Assembly (NCBI RefSeq): GCF_030272615.1
Contig: NC_081414.1
Span: forward strand, 333,173,427 to 333,237,426
Length of the DNA stretch: 64,000 bases
Reading direction: 5' to 3'
Origin: Cryptomeria japonica
Taxonomy: Eukaryota > Streptophyta > Pinopsida > Cupressales > Cupressaceae
Notes under the pieces: generated by a model
What the model was told of the DNA's origin: nothing
What the model saw: only the letters and a program-made list of their open reading frames with translations
The model's database searches: none
Shown: one piece after another, positions 45,012-57,748 of the stretch
Layout: the number at the start of each line of letters is the position of its first letter
Numbering within the stretch: the stretch's first letter is position 1
Position numbers and translations under genes: made by a program

Positions 45012-46106
45012 CATCCTTAGGATACCATAAACCAAGATTTGTTGTGCCTTGTAGGTACTAGAAAATCCTTTTTACTGTAGTTTCATGATTTTCTTTAGGA
45101 TTGCTTTGAAATCTTGAAACAATACACGTTGCATTCATTATATCAGGTCTGGTTTGTGTCAAATACAGTTCCCCTCCAATCATAGATTTTTACCTTGTCG
45201 TATTTATAGGAGCTTAATCATCCTTTTATGTCAACTTATTTGTTGTAGTCATAGGAGTGCTTACCAGTTTGGATTTTTCCATTCCAAATTTCTTCAAAAG
45301 TTTCTTCAAGTATTTTGTTTGACATATGAATATACCTTTATCTGTTTGAAAAATCTGCAAACCTAGAAAAAAACTATCTCTCCAATCATAGACATTTCAA
45401 ATTATTTCTACATCTTGTTAGCAAAGTCTTTCCATAACTCCTCTTCACCTCCAAAAATGATATCATCTACAAATACTTCAATAACCAAAATGTCATCATT
45501 GGTGATTTTGTAATACAAATTACTGTCAACATTACCTTTTGTGTATCCAAGCTTTAAAAGATATTTATCTAGTCAAGCATACCAAGCTTTGGGAGCTTGC
45601 TTCAATCCATATAAAGCTTTCCGTAACCTGCAAACCATATCCTTATTATCTGTTAATGAAAATCTATTAGGTTGTTCAATAAAAACTTCTTCTTCAAGAT
45701 CTTCATTCAAAAATGCACATTTTACATCCATCTAATAAACCTTATAATTCTTGTGAGCTGCAAATGCAAGAAATAGTCTTACTACTTCAATTCTAGCTAC
45801 CGGTGCAAAGGTTTCATTATAATCAATTCCTTCTTTCTGAGAATGACCTTTACAAACTAATCTTGCTTTGTTTCTGATTACTTCACCATCTTCATTAAGT
45901 TTATTTCTAAATACCTATTTAGTTCCAATTACATTTTTGTCTTTAGGATAGGGAACTAATGTCCAAGTATTATTCTTTTCAATCTGTTCTAATTCATCTT
46001 CCATTTCTTTTATCCAATGTTTATCCTGACATGCTTCAACAACTAATGCTAGTTCAACTTGAGAAATTAAGCATACCTCTTCATTTTCCAATCTTCCTCT
46101 AGTCAT
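45012..46106 (-). pseudogene. pol: Element C reverse transcriptase and RNase H start
   Basis: Minus strand. Continues the RNase H split by G at its low-coordinate end (GGATAC repeated at 45020-45025). RT motifs: GTK near 45915, CTFLNG/CAFLNE-like block near 45700, YGLKQAP near 45590 and the active site FVDD (Asp codons at 45462-45467), intact. In-frame stops occur near 45574, 45736 and 45914. Upstream, LENEEVCLISQ at 46050-46106 begins the RT region. Confidence 0.85.
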
Positions 46107-47364
46107 AACACCTTGATTTTTATTTCCAATTATCTAATTTTCTGAATGATTCAATCTTACATACCTGGGTTTATTCAGATTTCCACTTATGGGTTGTTGT
46201 TCTTCAGTCACAGTTGAGTTTTCTGATGATGTCGATGTCAGTGTGACTGGTTCTTCATTCTGTTCCAGTGCAATCTGTGCCGGTTCATTTATAATCATTT
46301 CTACTGTCGGTTCAAAACCTATAGATCTTTATTCTCCTCTAAAATGTTCATCTATCTTCACATTAGTACTATCAATGATTTTCTGCAATCTTTTATTATA
46401 ACATCTATATGTCTTGCTTGTAGTTGAATAACCATGAAATATTCCTTCATCACTTATAGGATCAAATTTGCCAATAGACTCATCTCTCCTAATATAGCAT
46501 TTGCTTCTAAATATTTTTAGAAATATTTAATAGTAGGAATATGATCGAACCATAGTTCATAAGGGGTTTTACCGGTTTCACCTTTGATGTGAACTTTGTT
46601 GAAAGTATAAATCATTATATTCACTGCTTCTCTCCAGTATATATGAGGTAGATTTGCTTCCATTGTCATGGTTCTTGCTGCATCCAGTATAGTTTTGTTC
46701 TTCTTTTCCACAACTCCATTCTACTGGGGTATCCGAGGTGCTGATAATTGTCTTTTGATTCCATTCTCTTCACAGAATGAATTGAATTCCCTAGATGTGA
46801 ATTATCCTCCTTGATTAGATCTCAAGCATTTGATTTTTTTGTTGGTTTTATTCTCTACCATTTCCTTGTATATCTTGAATCTTCCAAAAGCTTCTGATTT
46901 CTCCTTGAGAAAGTAACCCAACACATTCTAGAATAATCATCAATTATTAGCATAAAGTATATATCACCCCGAAGACTCCTTGTTCTTGCTGGACCACATA
47001 AATCAGTGTGAATTAAATCAAGAATATTATTGGATTTCTCAAAAATGCTCTTAAATTTTCTTCTAACTTGCTTTCCCATTTGACATTCCTTACATACCGG
47101 ATTATGAGGTTTCAACATCTTAGGTAAATCCCTTACTGCCTTGGTTGAACTGATCTTTACAATGCAATCAAAATTCAGATGACAAAGTCTTTTATGCCAT
47201 AACCAAATTTCATCAATCTGAGCAATCAAACATGTCTTACCGCTTGTATTCAAATGAAAGATATTACCTTTAGTCTGATTACCGGTTGCAATTTCCAATC
47301 CAGTTTTGTTTAAGATTTTGCATTTTTCATTCTTGAATTGTAATTGAAATCCTTTTTCCACTAA
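46107..47364 (-). pseudogene. pol: Element C integrase and pre-integrase
   Basis: 46855-47361 holds the pre-integrase zinc module (HKRLCHLNF and CKECQMGK) and the first integrase Asp (HTDLCGPA, codon at 47002-47004). The second Asp position reads RSNQGG, an Asp-to-Asn loss near 46812. The Glu follows in VEKKNKT. 46517-46711 is the core end and 46107-46516 the degraded C-terminal part and linker, with stops and a frameshift near 46880. Without the second Asp the integrase would be inactive. Confidence 0.85.
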
Positions 47365-48715
47365 CTAACCAACACTCAAAAGATTATGCTTTAAACCTTC
47401 AACATAATAAACATTATCAGTATTGTGCTTACCATCTAAAGATATGGTGCCTCTTCCTTTGCTTAAACAAGCTTTGTCATCTCCAAATCTTACTAGACCT
47501 CCATGAATTTCCTGAAATGATAAGAATTTTCTTTTATCACCAGTCATATGATGCGAGCAACCACTATCAATGATCCCTTCATCCTTTTCTTCTATTTTTG
47601 TTGCTAATGCCTTCTTTACCTGTTTGACAATAGGTGTCGATTGATCTTCTTTTAATGCAACAAATGCCCATCCACTATCTACTGGATCTTCATCAGAGTC
47701 ATCTGTAACACCTTCATCTGTATAGTAACATGACTTATCTATGTTTTTCTTAAATCTGTATCTCTGATATTCAGGGTTAGGTTTATATGTTCTTTTTGCT
47801 TCTTCTCCTAGTATTGAATGTCTATTGGGACACCTAGATGCCATATGACCAAATTTATTGCAATTAAAACATTTGAAAGGTGCTTTACCTTCATACTTAT
47901 TTCCTGCTGGACCTTTAGGCATCTTCCTTGCAAATAGTGCTTCAAGTTCTTCAAGTTCTTCATTTTCTCTTCTTATATCTTCAAGTTCTTTTGCATAAAG
48001 TGCTTTCCAATCAAATTTGTTAGATGATGATGCTGATGATGATGATGATGATAATGATGCTTTGAAGGCCATATTAGTCTTAACTGTAGCAACAGGACCA
48101 AATTCTTCAAGCTCAAATGTTGAAATTTTTCCAACCAAAGTATCTCTAGATACTGATGTATTAGGCATTGTTCTCAACTGATTAATAGTTGTCACTTTCA
48201 TTTTGTAAGACAGTGGCAAAGCTCTTAAAACTTTAGAAACAATTTCATCTTCACTTAAAGATCCTCCACAACATTGTATTCCTAAAACAATTTCATTATT
48301 TCTTTCCTTAAATGCATAAATTCTTTCATCCTCTTCCATTTTTAAAGTTTCATACCTGACCCGGTAACATTCCAATTTTGCAATTTTGATAGTAGTATCT
48401 TCTTCATTCAATATTTCCAGTTTATCCCAAATAGATTTTGTAGTAGATCTGTCTGATAATCCCATAATTTTCTGATCTGATAATGCGCTTAGAAGTGCTT
48501 CTCTTGCTTTGCAATCATTCTCCAAGTCTTTAGATAAGATCGGTGGATGAGGGTTATTCTAATTAGGAGCAACATATCCATTCTTTGTAACTTCCCATAT
48601 ATCTCTTCCAATGCAGGTCAGATGTGTCTCCATTATGATCATCCATATACCATAGTTAGTTCCATCAAGTTCAAGACTATCCTTCCTGAAGATATTTTCT
48701 GTCGTAGGATCTCCT
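47365..48715 (-). pseudogene. gag: Element C gag and protease
   Basis: Best preserved Gag of this family. It begins near 48715 (LDGTNYGIWMIIMETHL, the copia Gag N-terminal pattern); the ATG is not clear. A stop at about 48558 precedes a 386-codon open stretch (47365-48525). The knuckle CFNCNKFGHMASRC sits near 47835-47876. The protease motif GIIDSGCSHHMTGDKRKF is intact near 47545-47600, and the frame ends within the protease. A Ser-rich run encoded by ATGATG repeats (48020-48060) is a small length-variable tract. Confidence 0.88.
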
Positions 48716-48748
48716 CAAGTTGTTAGGATTTTGCAAAAAGAGGACTAG

Positions 48749-48760
48749 GCTTTGATACCA
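48749..48760 (-). other. Primer-binding site of element C
   Basis: Minus-strand TGGTATCAAAGC, one change from the usual TGGTATCAGAGC (G to A). Confidence 0.88.
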
Positions 48761-48761
48761 T

Positions 48762-49560
48762 TGTTAGGAACCAAGAATGACAAATAAGAGGGGGGGGGGG
48801 GGGTGAAATCAGTTGTCAATAAATTATAACCCAAAACAAATTATTCCAACTTAAAACTAGTGTCGGTAAAACAGATTAATAGTTATATTAATACGGTACA
48901 ACTTAATGCATGAAACAGAAAGAAAAACACATGCACAACACATGACACTGAGATTTTGACTTGGAAACCCTATAAGGGGAAAAACCATGGTGGGAAACCT
49001 TACCCACAATCAGATGATACTACTGCAGATAGTAAGTGAATACAATAATGGGGTTTGCACATGCAGAAAGGCCAACCACCTAGAGCTCACTACTCAATCA
49101 CAAATTAAGAGTCACACTGACTACACAGTTGGATGGTTAAATCCAATAATCAATTTACTGCTTCAATAAAGCATCTTCAATGTTGGATTTAGTACTAGTT
49201 TAGCTCTAACAATGAGTGTCAACACCTTCATAACCTTTCCTTCAACCTTTAGATAATATCTATGTGATTCGCATAAGGATCTTCTTATTTTCTCTCTTCA
49301 CAATGATCTTCAATATTCACACACACTCATACTCTGATCTTCAATAAGATCTTACAATTATTTATACAAAACCTAAGACCTCATCACTAGGTCAGCTCCT
49401 AAAAGATATTACATTTAAATCAATTACAAAATAAGTCTTCATGAAATATAATATGTCAACCTCAATACATTTACACATTATCCAATCAATAAACCATTTC
49501 CAAAACGTGTCGTGCTGATCTGGAACATGATATTTTATGTTGGTCCATAACCTAGACCTA
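48762..49560 (-). repeat. 5' LTR of element C, truncated by D
   Basis: 799 bp matching 23120 onward, with a run of 14 G residues (48790-48803) and a TATA box at 49359-49366. At 49560, after CCTAGACCTA, it gives way to the LTR of D. Confidence 0.92.
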
Positions 49561-50960
49561 TGTTGAACACAAAATACCAGTGAGAGGGGGGTGAATCAGT
49601 GGTTTGCAATTTTTTGTCTTTACTGATCTTCTTTTAAATAATCAATTAACTCCTTAGCCACTTAAACAATTATATCGGTAAGGCAAGAGAGAAAAACAAA
49701 AAAGATCACTCACACACAAGAGATTCACAACACCAGATTTATGAGGAAAACCTAATATGGGAAAAACCTTGGTGAGAAATGTTGTTGGAGACTACAGCTC
49801 CAATCCAACCTCACAATAAAATAGAGTTACAAAGTTTAGGGCACCAACCCAAGGAGCTACAACCCCTATCAGATTTATGGGCTACAACCCAAAGGAGCAC
49901 TGACCCTTGCACTGAGCTACAACTCACCATTCACAATGTAAACTTCAAATGCATAAATTATTATAATGTTACAAGCGAATCTTTCAAACTTATCAAGTGT
50001 CTTACTCTATCAGTGAAGTACCTTATCTCCTTTACCGACTCACTCTTCTTCCTACTCTGCACCTGCTGCTTCTCTATTGGATCTACACCTCACTCTATCA
50101 GTAGAATAGAATCCTCTCACTAGTTTACTTGCTTTTTCTTACTCTGCAACTTCCTCAGATCTCCTTCTTCAGTTTTCTCCTTGCTTCCTCTCTCTTCTCT
50201 TCACCCCACAATCTTTACCGCATCAATCTTCTTATGTCCAGAGCTCTCATCTCTTATCAGGTGATTTCCCGCCAAAATGCAATTCAAAATTTTGACGGTT
50301 AGGGTTTCCTCACCATCTATGAGGAAAACCAAATCCAATCAGATCTTACACAATCTAATCACCTTGATGTCCATTTATTCATCTTCGCCATTTCCGCTCC
50401 TTTTAAAACACATTTTTTTAGATAAGTAAAACATGATCTGTTATATTGATCTACATTTTTCAAACTACTATTAATATCTCTGTTATTTTCCTTCTTGAGG
50501 TATTCTTTCAATCCAATCTTCTTGCTTCGATCCAAGAGCCAACTACTCCTTGATCTTCCTCTACCATACCATCTTCCTCAAGCCGCAATCAGTCTGATGC
50601 AATCCCATGATTTGTGGCTCCTTCATTAATGGCGATTATCTGTTTCATCAACCCTGTCGATGAAGCTTCACCAACCACACCCTAATTGCCACCTCAGCTT
50701 CACACGACATCACACTAATCAAGACATGACCTACCAACACCCAGTCGGTCTGGAAAACACATACTGGTAAAACCCTTTGACAGTAGAGTGTTCTTCTTTT
50801 GTTGACCAGTATATCATCCTGTACCGGTTGTACATCTTTACTTCTGACAGTGTAAGACAACTTTTAACATTTTGCCTCTTCATCATAAACAAGCAACCAT
50901 CCTTCATGCTCAATCTCCATCAGTTGACATCAATGACAACTTAATGCCAAAATGCCAACA
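49561..50960 (-). repeat. 3' LTR of element D
   Basis: 1,400 bp, minus-strand TGTTGGCATTTTGGC to GTTCAACA. A GGGAAAAACC block lies near 49759-49768 and a short G-run at 49585-49591. The polypurine tract AAAGGGGGAGAT abuts it at 50961-50972. Confidence 0.9.
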
Positions 50961-51103
50961 ATCTCCCCCTTTGGCATTGATGTCAACTTCTTACAGTCCA
51001 CTCCATACAGGTACATTTCTACCCCTTTGACATAATGACAAAGGGTACTTGCACACTCCCTCTTTGATCCATACCATGCTCCCACTGAGCCACATAAACC
51101 TTC

Positions 51104-52460
51104 CTAGGTAGATGATACAACTCCCAACTTATGTTAGAGGTACTCAAACATGCTTACGAGTAGTGGTTTGGTGAAAATGTTTGCTACTTGTTCACCATTA
51201 AGAACATAGTCCACTCTTACCTCTTGTCCTTCAAACTTCTCTTTGAAGAAGTGGTATTTGATTGCAATGTGTTTTGTTTTGGAATGCATGACTGGATTAT
51301 TTGCTATGTTGATTGCATTCGAATTGTCACACCAGATGAGAATCAGTTAAGTGATGTCTGCCTATATATCTTTGAGAGTCTTCTTTATCCAAAGCACCTG
51401 AGAGTAGCATGTGGTAGCAGCAATGTACTCACCTTTAGCAGTGGATAAGGAGATTGAGTCCTTCTTCTTGCTATGCCAAGAGACCAACTGGTCACCTAGA
51501 AAGAATGCACCACCAGTTGTGCTCTTTCTATCATCAATGCATCCTACCCAATTGGCATCAGTGTATGCTTCCAGGAAAACAATTCCTTGTTTAGGGTACC
51601 ACAAACCATAGCTGAGAGTTCGTTGTAGGTACCTAAAAATTCTACTAACAACATTCATGTGTCACTGCTTTGGTGCAGCTTGGAATCTGACTACCATGCG
51701 TACTGCCTAAACTATATCCAGTCTTGAAGAAATCAAATATAGTAGACTACCTATCATGGATCTATACAGAGTCTGATCCACTACCGGTGATTCATCATTC
51801 TTACTCAATTTGCTACCGGTTGCCATGGGAGTACTTACTGGTTTGGAATCTTCTAGTTGGAATTTCTTCAGCATCTCCTTTGCATACTTGACCTGTGAGA
51901 TGAAGATTCCTTTATCTTTTTGTAGTATCTTTAAGCCAAGGAAGTAAGTCAATTCACCAAGCACTGACATTTCCAATTTTGACTGCATTTGATCAGCAAA
52001 CTCTATGCAGAGAGTATCTTTGTTGCTGTCAAATATGATGACATCTACATACACAATCACAATAATCATGTGATTCCCATCTTTCCTTGTGTACAAATTG
52101 CTATTAGCACTTCCCTTTTTGAATCCTTGCTCCTTCAGATACTAATCTAGTCTTGAGTACCATTCTCTAGGAGCTTGCTTCAAACCATACAAAGCCTTCT
52201 TTAACCGGCACACAAATGTCTCATCATCATGCAATAGAAATCCTTTTGGTTGCTCCATGTATACTTCTTCTAAATTTCCATTTAGAAAAGAAGATTTTAC
52301 ATCCATTTGGTATACTTTATAGCCCTTGTAGGCAGAGTAAGCTGGAAACATCCTAATTGCTTCTAATCTAGCCACCAGTGCAAATATTTCTTCAAAGTCA
52401 ATCCCCTCTACTTGAGAGTATCCTTTGCATACTAGTCTAGCTTTATGCCTTACAATCTTT
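51104..52460 (-). pseudogene. pol: Element D reverse transcriptase and RNase H
   Basis: Minus strand. RT blocks: [31 protein letters not shown] (52142-52375), then VYVDVIIFDSN (51707-52096). The active site therefore reads YVDV, with the second catalytic Asp changed to Val at 52040-52042. RNase H (51362-51658) has YTDANWVGCIDDRKSTTGG and SLSTAKGEYIAA. The C-terminal FTKPLL...FEYL block reaches a TAG at 51104-51106. Stops separate the parts. Confidence 0.87.
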
Positions 52461-53970
52461 CATTCTTCATTCATTTTGTTCTGGTAGACCCACTTTGTAC
52501 CAATGATATTTTTGTCTTCCGGTCTAGGGACTAACTCCCAAGTCTTGTTCTTCTCAATCTGGTGTAGTTCTTCTTCCATGGAATCCATCCATTCTTATCT
52601 CTTGCTAGCCTCAATGAAGGTTTTGGGTTCAACTTCAGTCATGAGGCATAGGTCGACTTGTTCATCATTCTAGGCAAGCCTTCTTCTAGTCTGCACACCA
52701 TCATTCTTATTCCCTATAATTTTCTCTTCCGGGTGATTCATCTATACATATCGATTGGGAACCTTCTGGGATGTTACCTCTAGTTCAGTCTCTGTCTAAG
52801 CTTCATAATATTCATCACCAAAGTCATCATATTGGTTAGCCTATGGTTGAGATCCTCTGTGCATATCTTCATCAATTCTTACATGCACACTTTCAACAAC
52901 TCTTCTTAGTCTTTTATTGTAGCATTTGTAGGCTTTGTTGTTAGATGAGTAACCAAGGAAGATCTCTTCATCACTCCTAGAGCCAAAACTTCCCAAACCA
53001 TCCATATCTTTATTAATGAAGCACTTGCTTCCAAATATTTTAAAATATTTGACTGATGGCTTCTGGTCATACCATAGCTCATAAGGTGTCATTTTGTTGT
53101 TTGTTCTTAATTGAATACTGTTCAAGGTGTATGCAATAGTATGCACAACTTCTTTCCAATAAGTATCTGACAGACTAGCCTCATTCAACGTGGTTCTGGC
53201 CATCTCCTTAACTATCTTGTTCTTCCTTTCTACAACTCCATTTTGTTGTGGTGTTCTAGGAGCAAAGTATTACCTTCTAATTCCATTTTTTTCACAATAA
53301 TTTTCAAATTCATTTGATGTGAACTCTCCACCCCTTTCTGATCTTAGGCATTTTAATTGGCACCCACTTTCCTCTTCCACCATCTTTTGAAAGATCTTGA
53401 ATCTTACAAATGCTTGTGATTTATCTTGCAAAAAGGTGACCCATGTCATCCTTGAGTAGTCATCAATGAAGAGCATGAAATATCTTTCACCAGCAAGTGC
53501 TCTTGTCCTGGTTGGACCACACTAATCTCTATGCATGATTTCAAGTGGCTTTGAGGTGTTGTGCTCCTTTGTTCTGAAACTCACTTTTGTTTGCTTACCT
53601 TTTACACATTCATCACAAAATGTGTTTACCGATTTCATGATGAGTGGAATGTTCCTCACACACTCCTTTTTGCTTACTACAACTAAGTTATCAAAATTTA
53701 TGTGGCCTAATGTTTTGTGCCATAGCCAAATTTCATCTACTTGTCCTAACATACATTGGGACTCATAGCATTCCTTCAGATTATAAACATTTCCATCAGT
53801 TCTCTTTCCTTCTACCACAACTTTACCGGAGATGTCTTTCTTTATCTGGCAACCAGTTGAATCAAAGATGAATTTGCAACCTTTGTCACACATCTGACTC
53901 ACACTCAGCAGATTATGTTTGAGGCCTTCAACATAGTATACATCACGTGCCTTCAGTTTTCTATCAATTC
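52461..53970 (-). pseudogene. pol: Element D pre-integrase and integrase
   Basis: 53522-53902: pre-integrase with HKTLGHINF and CDECVKGKQTK, leading to the first Asp near 53526. 53270-53476: core with DDYSRMTWVTFL and RSERGGEFTSNEF, where the usual Asp of the RSDxGGE motif is Glu. 52841-53203: ARTTLNEASLSDTYW and the C-terminal FGSKCF block. 52461-52840 is an acidic, degraded linker. Confidence 0.85.
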
Positions 53971-55490
53971 TTAGTGTTCATTTTCCCTTTATCTTGATGG
54001 AGGAATTGTCTCCAAACCTTACTGATCCATCATTCCAATCTTCAAGTTTAATGAATTTCCTTTTTTCACCAGTCATATGGTTTGAGCAACCACCATCCAC
54101 CACCCGTAGATTTTTCCTTTCAGCATGCAAGGCAGTCTGCAGTATGAAACTAGATTTTGCCTTTTCCTTTTCTTTCTCAACCCAGACTAGTTTGATTTCC
54201 TTCTTCTTGTTAGCTACTATATTCAGCTCAAATTCAATTTCTAGTTCATGATTTGGATTTTCCTTCATTTTCTTGATCTTCTTGTTTTTGCATAACTTTG
54301 CTATGTGTCCAAATTCTTGATAGTTATAGCATTTTATATTTTCATTAACAGGAACATCCTTAAAATTATTATAGGGTACTGGTTTGTTTTTCCTACAATC
54401 AAAACTCTTATGTCTATATCCATTGCACTGATAGCAGGCAACATTCATATCCTGGAGTGCATTAAAATAATTTCTACTTTTATAATTTATAGAAGGCTTA
54501 TTGTTTAACCTACAAACAGCTATTTTGTGCCCAAATTTATTACACCGGTTACAATAACCATGAAAGTTTGATACATACCAGTTTGGTTGTCTTGGTCCTA
54601 AATGAAACTACCTCATTGGGTGTCTTCCATTCATGTTGTTGAATCTAGTGAATCCTTCTCGGTCAATTCTAACATTCCTCCTTGGGTCTGCATATATATG
54701 CATGAAATTTAGCCTATGGTTCATTCCTGCATACAGGTTTGGATGTTGATTTCCAACAACATTTGCATGTCTTTCTGACGGTATCCTTGCCTACAGTGAA
54801 TGTCTTCTTTTCTTTACCTTCAATTGAAGAGGTGAACATTATCTCTTTGTTAGATTTACCTTTGTGGGTTGAACCTTGACGAACTTCAAATCCTAGACCT
54901 TTGGTGTCTTTGGATTGCTTTTGTTTGCTCAACATCTTATCCAAAGACTCAATGTTGCCTTCATACTTACTTCTTATTTTTATCTCTTCCTTGCTTTCTT
55001 TAAGCTCCTTTCTAAAAATTATTATTTTATCTTCCAACTCTTGATGTTCTTTTTCTTTCCTTGTTAGATCAAGCGTTGTAGCATCACTGATCCTCTTAGT
55101 TTGTTCTAGTTGTAGTTTTAAGTCAGATAAGATTTGACCAGACTATTCTAGAGACTGCTTCAAGAGATCTTGTTCTTCTACTGCAGCAAGCTTAACCCTC
55201 TTGAGTCCTCTTCTTGTTTTACTCAATTCCTAAAGTGCACTAATAAGTTTACTTTCCAAATCCACTTCAGCCTCAATGTCCTCTTCTTCCTCATCTTCAT
55301 CAGCAATTTTGTTGAGTGCCATGAAAAGATTTACTTTTCTATCATTCTCATGGTCATCATTGTATGATGGATCTTCATCATATGTTGTGTCATCCTCAAT
55401 GGTATATAAGTTGTTTTGGTTATGGTAGCCTCTTCTTCCTTGCTGGTAGTCATTCCTATCTCTATCTTTGCTGACAAACCTGATAGTTCT
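53971..55490 (-). pseudogene. gag: Element D gag (coiled coil, zinc knuckles) and protease
   Basis: 53978-54448 contains the knuckles CYQCNGYRHKSFDC and CYNYQEFGHIAKLC (second Cys changed to Tyr), then the protease motif VVDGGCSNHMTGEKRKF, where the D-S-G triplet is D-G-G (Asp codon 54095-54097). 54480-55490 is charged and heptad-like (LTRKEKEHQELEDKI, FRKELKESKEEIKIRS) with an acidic stretch (DEDEEEEDIEAEVDLESK). The coiled-coil plus knuckle layout is closest to ORF1 of element F. Element E interrupts it at 55490. Confidence 0.8.
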
Positions 55491-57024
55491 GATACTTAAT
55501 GTAAGTACAGATCCAATAGCCAACAAGATGAGAGAGGGGGATGAATCATACAAACTTAATCTTCTATAAAATCATCAGATTCAACCTCGGTAACATATAC
55601 TTTAGTAATATAATGAAAATTGCTAAACATGCAAACTCAAAAGCATATAAACATCATAAACCTCATAACACCAGATTTAATGTGGAAACCCAAATAGGGA
55701 AAAACCACTGTGGGATTTCGGACCCACTAAGAAATATACTCTTCTAGAGTATGCTCGGTTAAAAGAAAATCCTATTAAAGATTACAAACGCATTGCTAGA
55801 TGTGACCCAGTTAAGGGATTTCCCTCAAATCTGTTAGGATCTTCACCTTATTAGAAGTGCCTTGTTAAATGATTTCAAACACTAAATTAGAATGTCACCT
55901 TGCTAGAGGGTTTTACAAATAAGACTGTTAAGTCCACTCGGTTAAGAGATTTTCTGTCACTTTCACAAAATTACAGTAATAAAAATCTATCTGCAACTTC
56001 ACATCTAAAATGCTAAATCAGATTCTTATTTGTTCAATACAATCTAGACATAGAACTAATCTTTTCCATCTGTTGGGCTTCTATACTCTATTATTCAAAC
56101 AGGTCTTCAAGCTTCTATGCTCGGTAATCACTATGTAGCATCCCTATGCATACATTTTCCTGCATACATTGTTTATCAATAGTTCCCTATTTATAAACAA
56201 TTTGCCAATCGCTTAATCTCCTTGATCATATTTCCCATGATCAATCATAGCCATTAGATCTTCAAACTTTGACCAGGTTCAATGTATTCTTCGATCTGAA
56301 AATGTTTTACCTTGCCTTGGAACTTGCATACATTTCTTCGAACTAGTGTTAGGTTATTGTGGTTCAATCTAAGTTGTAGATCTTCATGCTGATTTTCCTT
56401 TGCCATAGATTCATTAACAAACTTCATGCACGGCATACCAATCATTTAATCAGTTCCAGCTCATCACCTTCCTTCATTAAATAATGCATGTAACCATTTA
56501 ATGTATTCTGTTACAGCTCAGTTACAACTCAGTAACAACTTGGTAAATACTAAAATTCACTTGGTAGACATTCCGCCTTCATTAACCAATAGCGATAACC
56601 TTAGGGTTTACCGACTAGGTTCCTTAGGATTTAATGACTAGGTTATTTGCTCGGTAACATAGTATAGTATTAACCTTAAAATTTGCAACATATGTATGGT
56701 GTTAAAACAATATAAACATCATGATCTCATCATTGTCTAACTCGATAATAGTTTCCCATTGAATACCTTATTCATCCCCTTATTCATCATATTCTTTCTG
56801 TGTCTTTTACCGACATCTTTATACTCTTCAAATCATAATTCTCAAGATATGGCAACATCATACTGAATTAGAAAATCAATTTCTTGACATCAATGACAAA
56901 ATAATAATATCAAGACATTAAACATCCTTAATCAGTTATATCCATAATCATCAACAACCTTCTCAATATCCTTATTGAAATGCCAAAAATCTCCCATTGT
57001 CTTTTATAATGCCAAATGCCAACA
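55491..57024 (-). repeat. 3' LTR of element E
   Basis: 1,534 bp, minus-strand TGTTGGCATTTGGC to AGAACTATCA. TATA box TATAAATA at 56189-56196 (minus). It matches the B LTRs over most of its length but ends in a different terminal sequence from B (CTATCA rather than CTAACA). Confidence 0.92.
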
Positions 57025-57220
57025 ATCTCCCCCTTTGGCATTGATAGCAAAACCAATTGATTTGACCTTAAAAGGATTCGGATTGCTATGATTCTGAAAT
57101 GCTGAAATGCTCTCTTCCTATCATAAGAATTCTCCCTCATACATTAGACTTCTCCTATTTTCTCTAGTCTTCTCCCCTTCAGTTTCAGTCTTTTTAATCA
57201 GTCTTCTCCCCCTTTGAAAA
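57025..57220 (-). other. Element E polypurine tract and 3' untranslated region, distal part
   Basis: Minus-strand AAAGGGGGAGAT (57025-57036) abuts the LTR. Further GGGGGAG / GGGGAGAAG tracts lie at 57169-57178 and 57205-57214. It ends at GAAAA, the first copy of the H target duplication. The region resumes at 58932. Confidence 0.7.
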
Positions 57221-57740
57221 TGTAGCGTCATAAATTGTACGCACTTGCTAGGGTGGTACAATTTCACACCTAGTTTAGCACCCACCTTGGCGCATTTTGC
57301 ATTTTGCATTGCATTTCCCCTTTAGCACTTAATTAATTAAATTAATTAGGTCTAAGGTTCTATTTCATCATCATCCACATCATAAAGTTGGGCCCCTTCA
57401 TAAAAGTGTGCCTTTTTCATTTTATTCCTCCAATACATCATTTAATCAAAAAACCTAATTAGGTCCTATTTTGAACTTGGGGGCTTGATTTCGAGGGTCA
57501 AAACATCTCGAAATCACCTGTAACTTCGGGATTCTCTCTAAAATCATCATATTCGACGGCCCTGAAAATTTGGTGAAAAGTTGTCAGGACCATGGCGCCC
57601 GGAGTGCACATGGTCCCGGACATTTTTCCCAAAATTTTAGGAGCATGATCCAATCATAAAATAAATCTTAACCCCAAGAAATTGGCAGGAGATTCGATCT
57701 CTAAGTCAGCCTAAAGTTGAAATTAAGACCTAGGGTTTCA

Positions 57741-57748
57741 TATATAAG
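57741..57748 (+). promoter_or_regulatory. TATA box of solo LTR H
   Basis: TATATAAG followed by AGCTCTCTTCC, a good plant TATA box context, about 520 bp into the LTR. Confidence 0.5.

Larger units (their letters stand above)
23120..49560 (-). mobile_element. Copia element C, split by G, 5' LTR split by D
   Basis: Minus-strand Ty1/copia element of the A family. 3' LTR 23120-24237, 3' untranslated region 24238-24555, RNase H 24556-25030, then element G (25031-45004), then RNase H/RT, integrase, protease and gag 45012-48715, primer site 48749-48760 and 5' LTR from 48762. The 5' LTR stops at 49560, where element D begins; its remaining ~320 bp should lie beyond D, outside the window. Its RT active site is intact (FVDD), but one integrase Asp is lost. 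Confidence 0.92.
49561..55490 (-). mobile_element. Copia element D, 3' part, interrupted by E
   Basis: A third copia family, minus strand, inserted in the 5' LTR of C. 3' LTR 49561-50960, 3' untranslated region 50961-51103, then RNase H, RT, integrase, protease and gag upward to 55490, where element E begins inside its gag. Its 5' end should lie beyond E, outside the window. Protease and RT active sites are both altered, and many stops occur. Confidence 0.9.

Noticed and set aside
48790-48803. G14 run as a designed or regulatory G-quadruplex.
   Set aside because: It is the copia LTR C/G-run, which varies in length in every copy, and a homopolymer run is also error-prone in sequencing.
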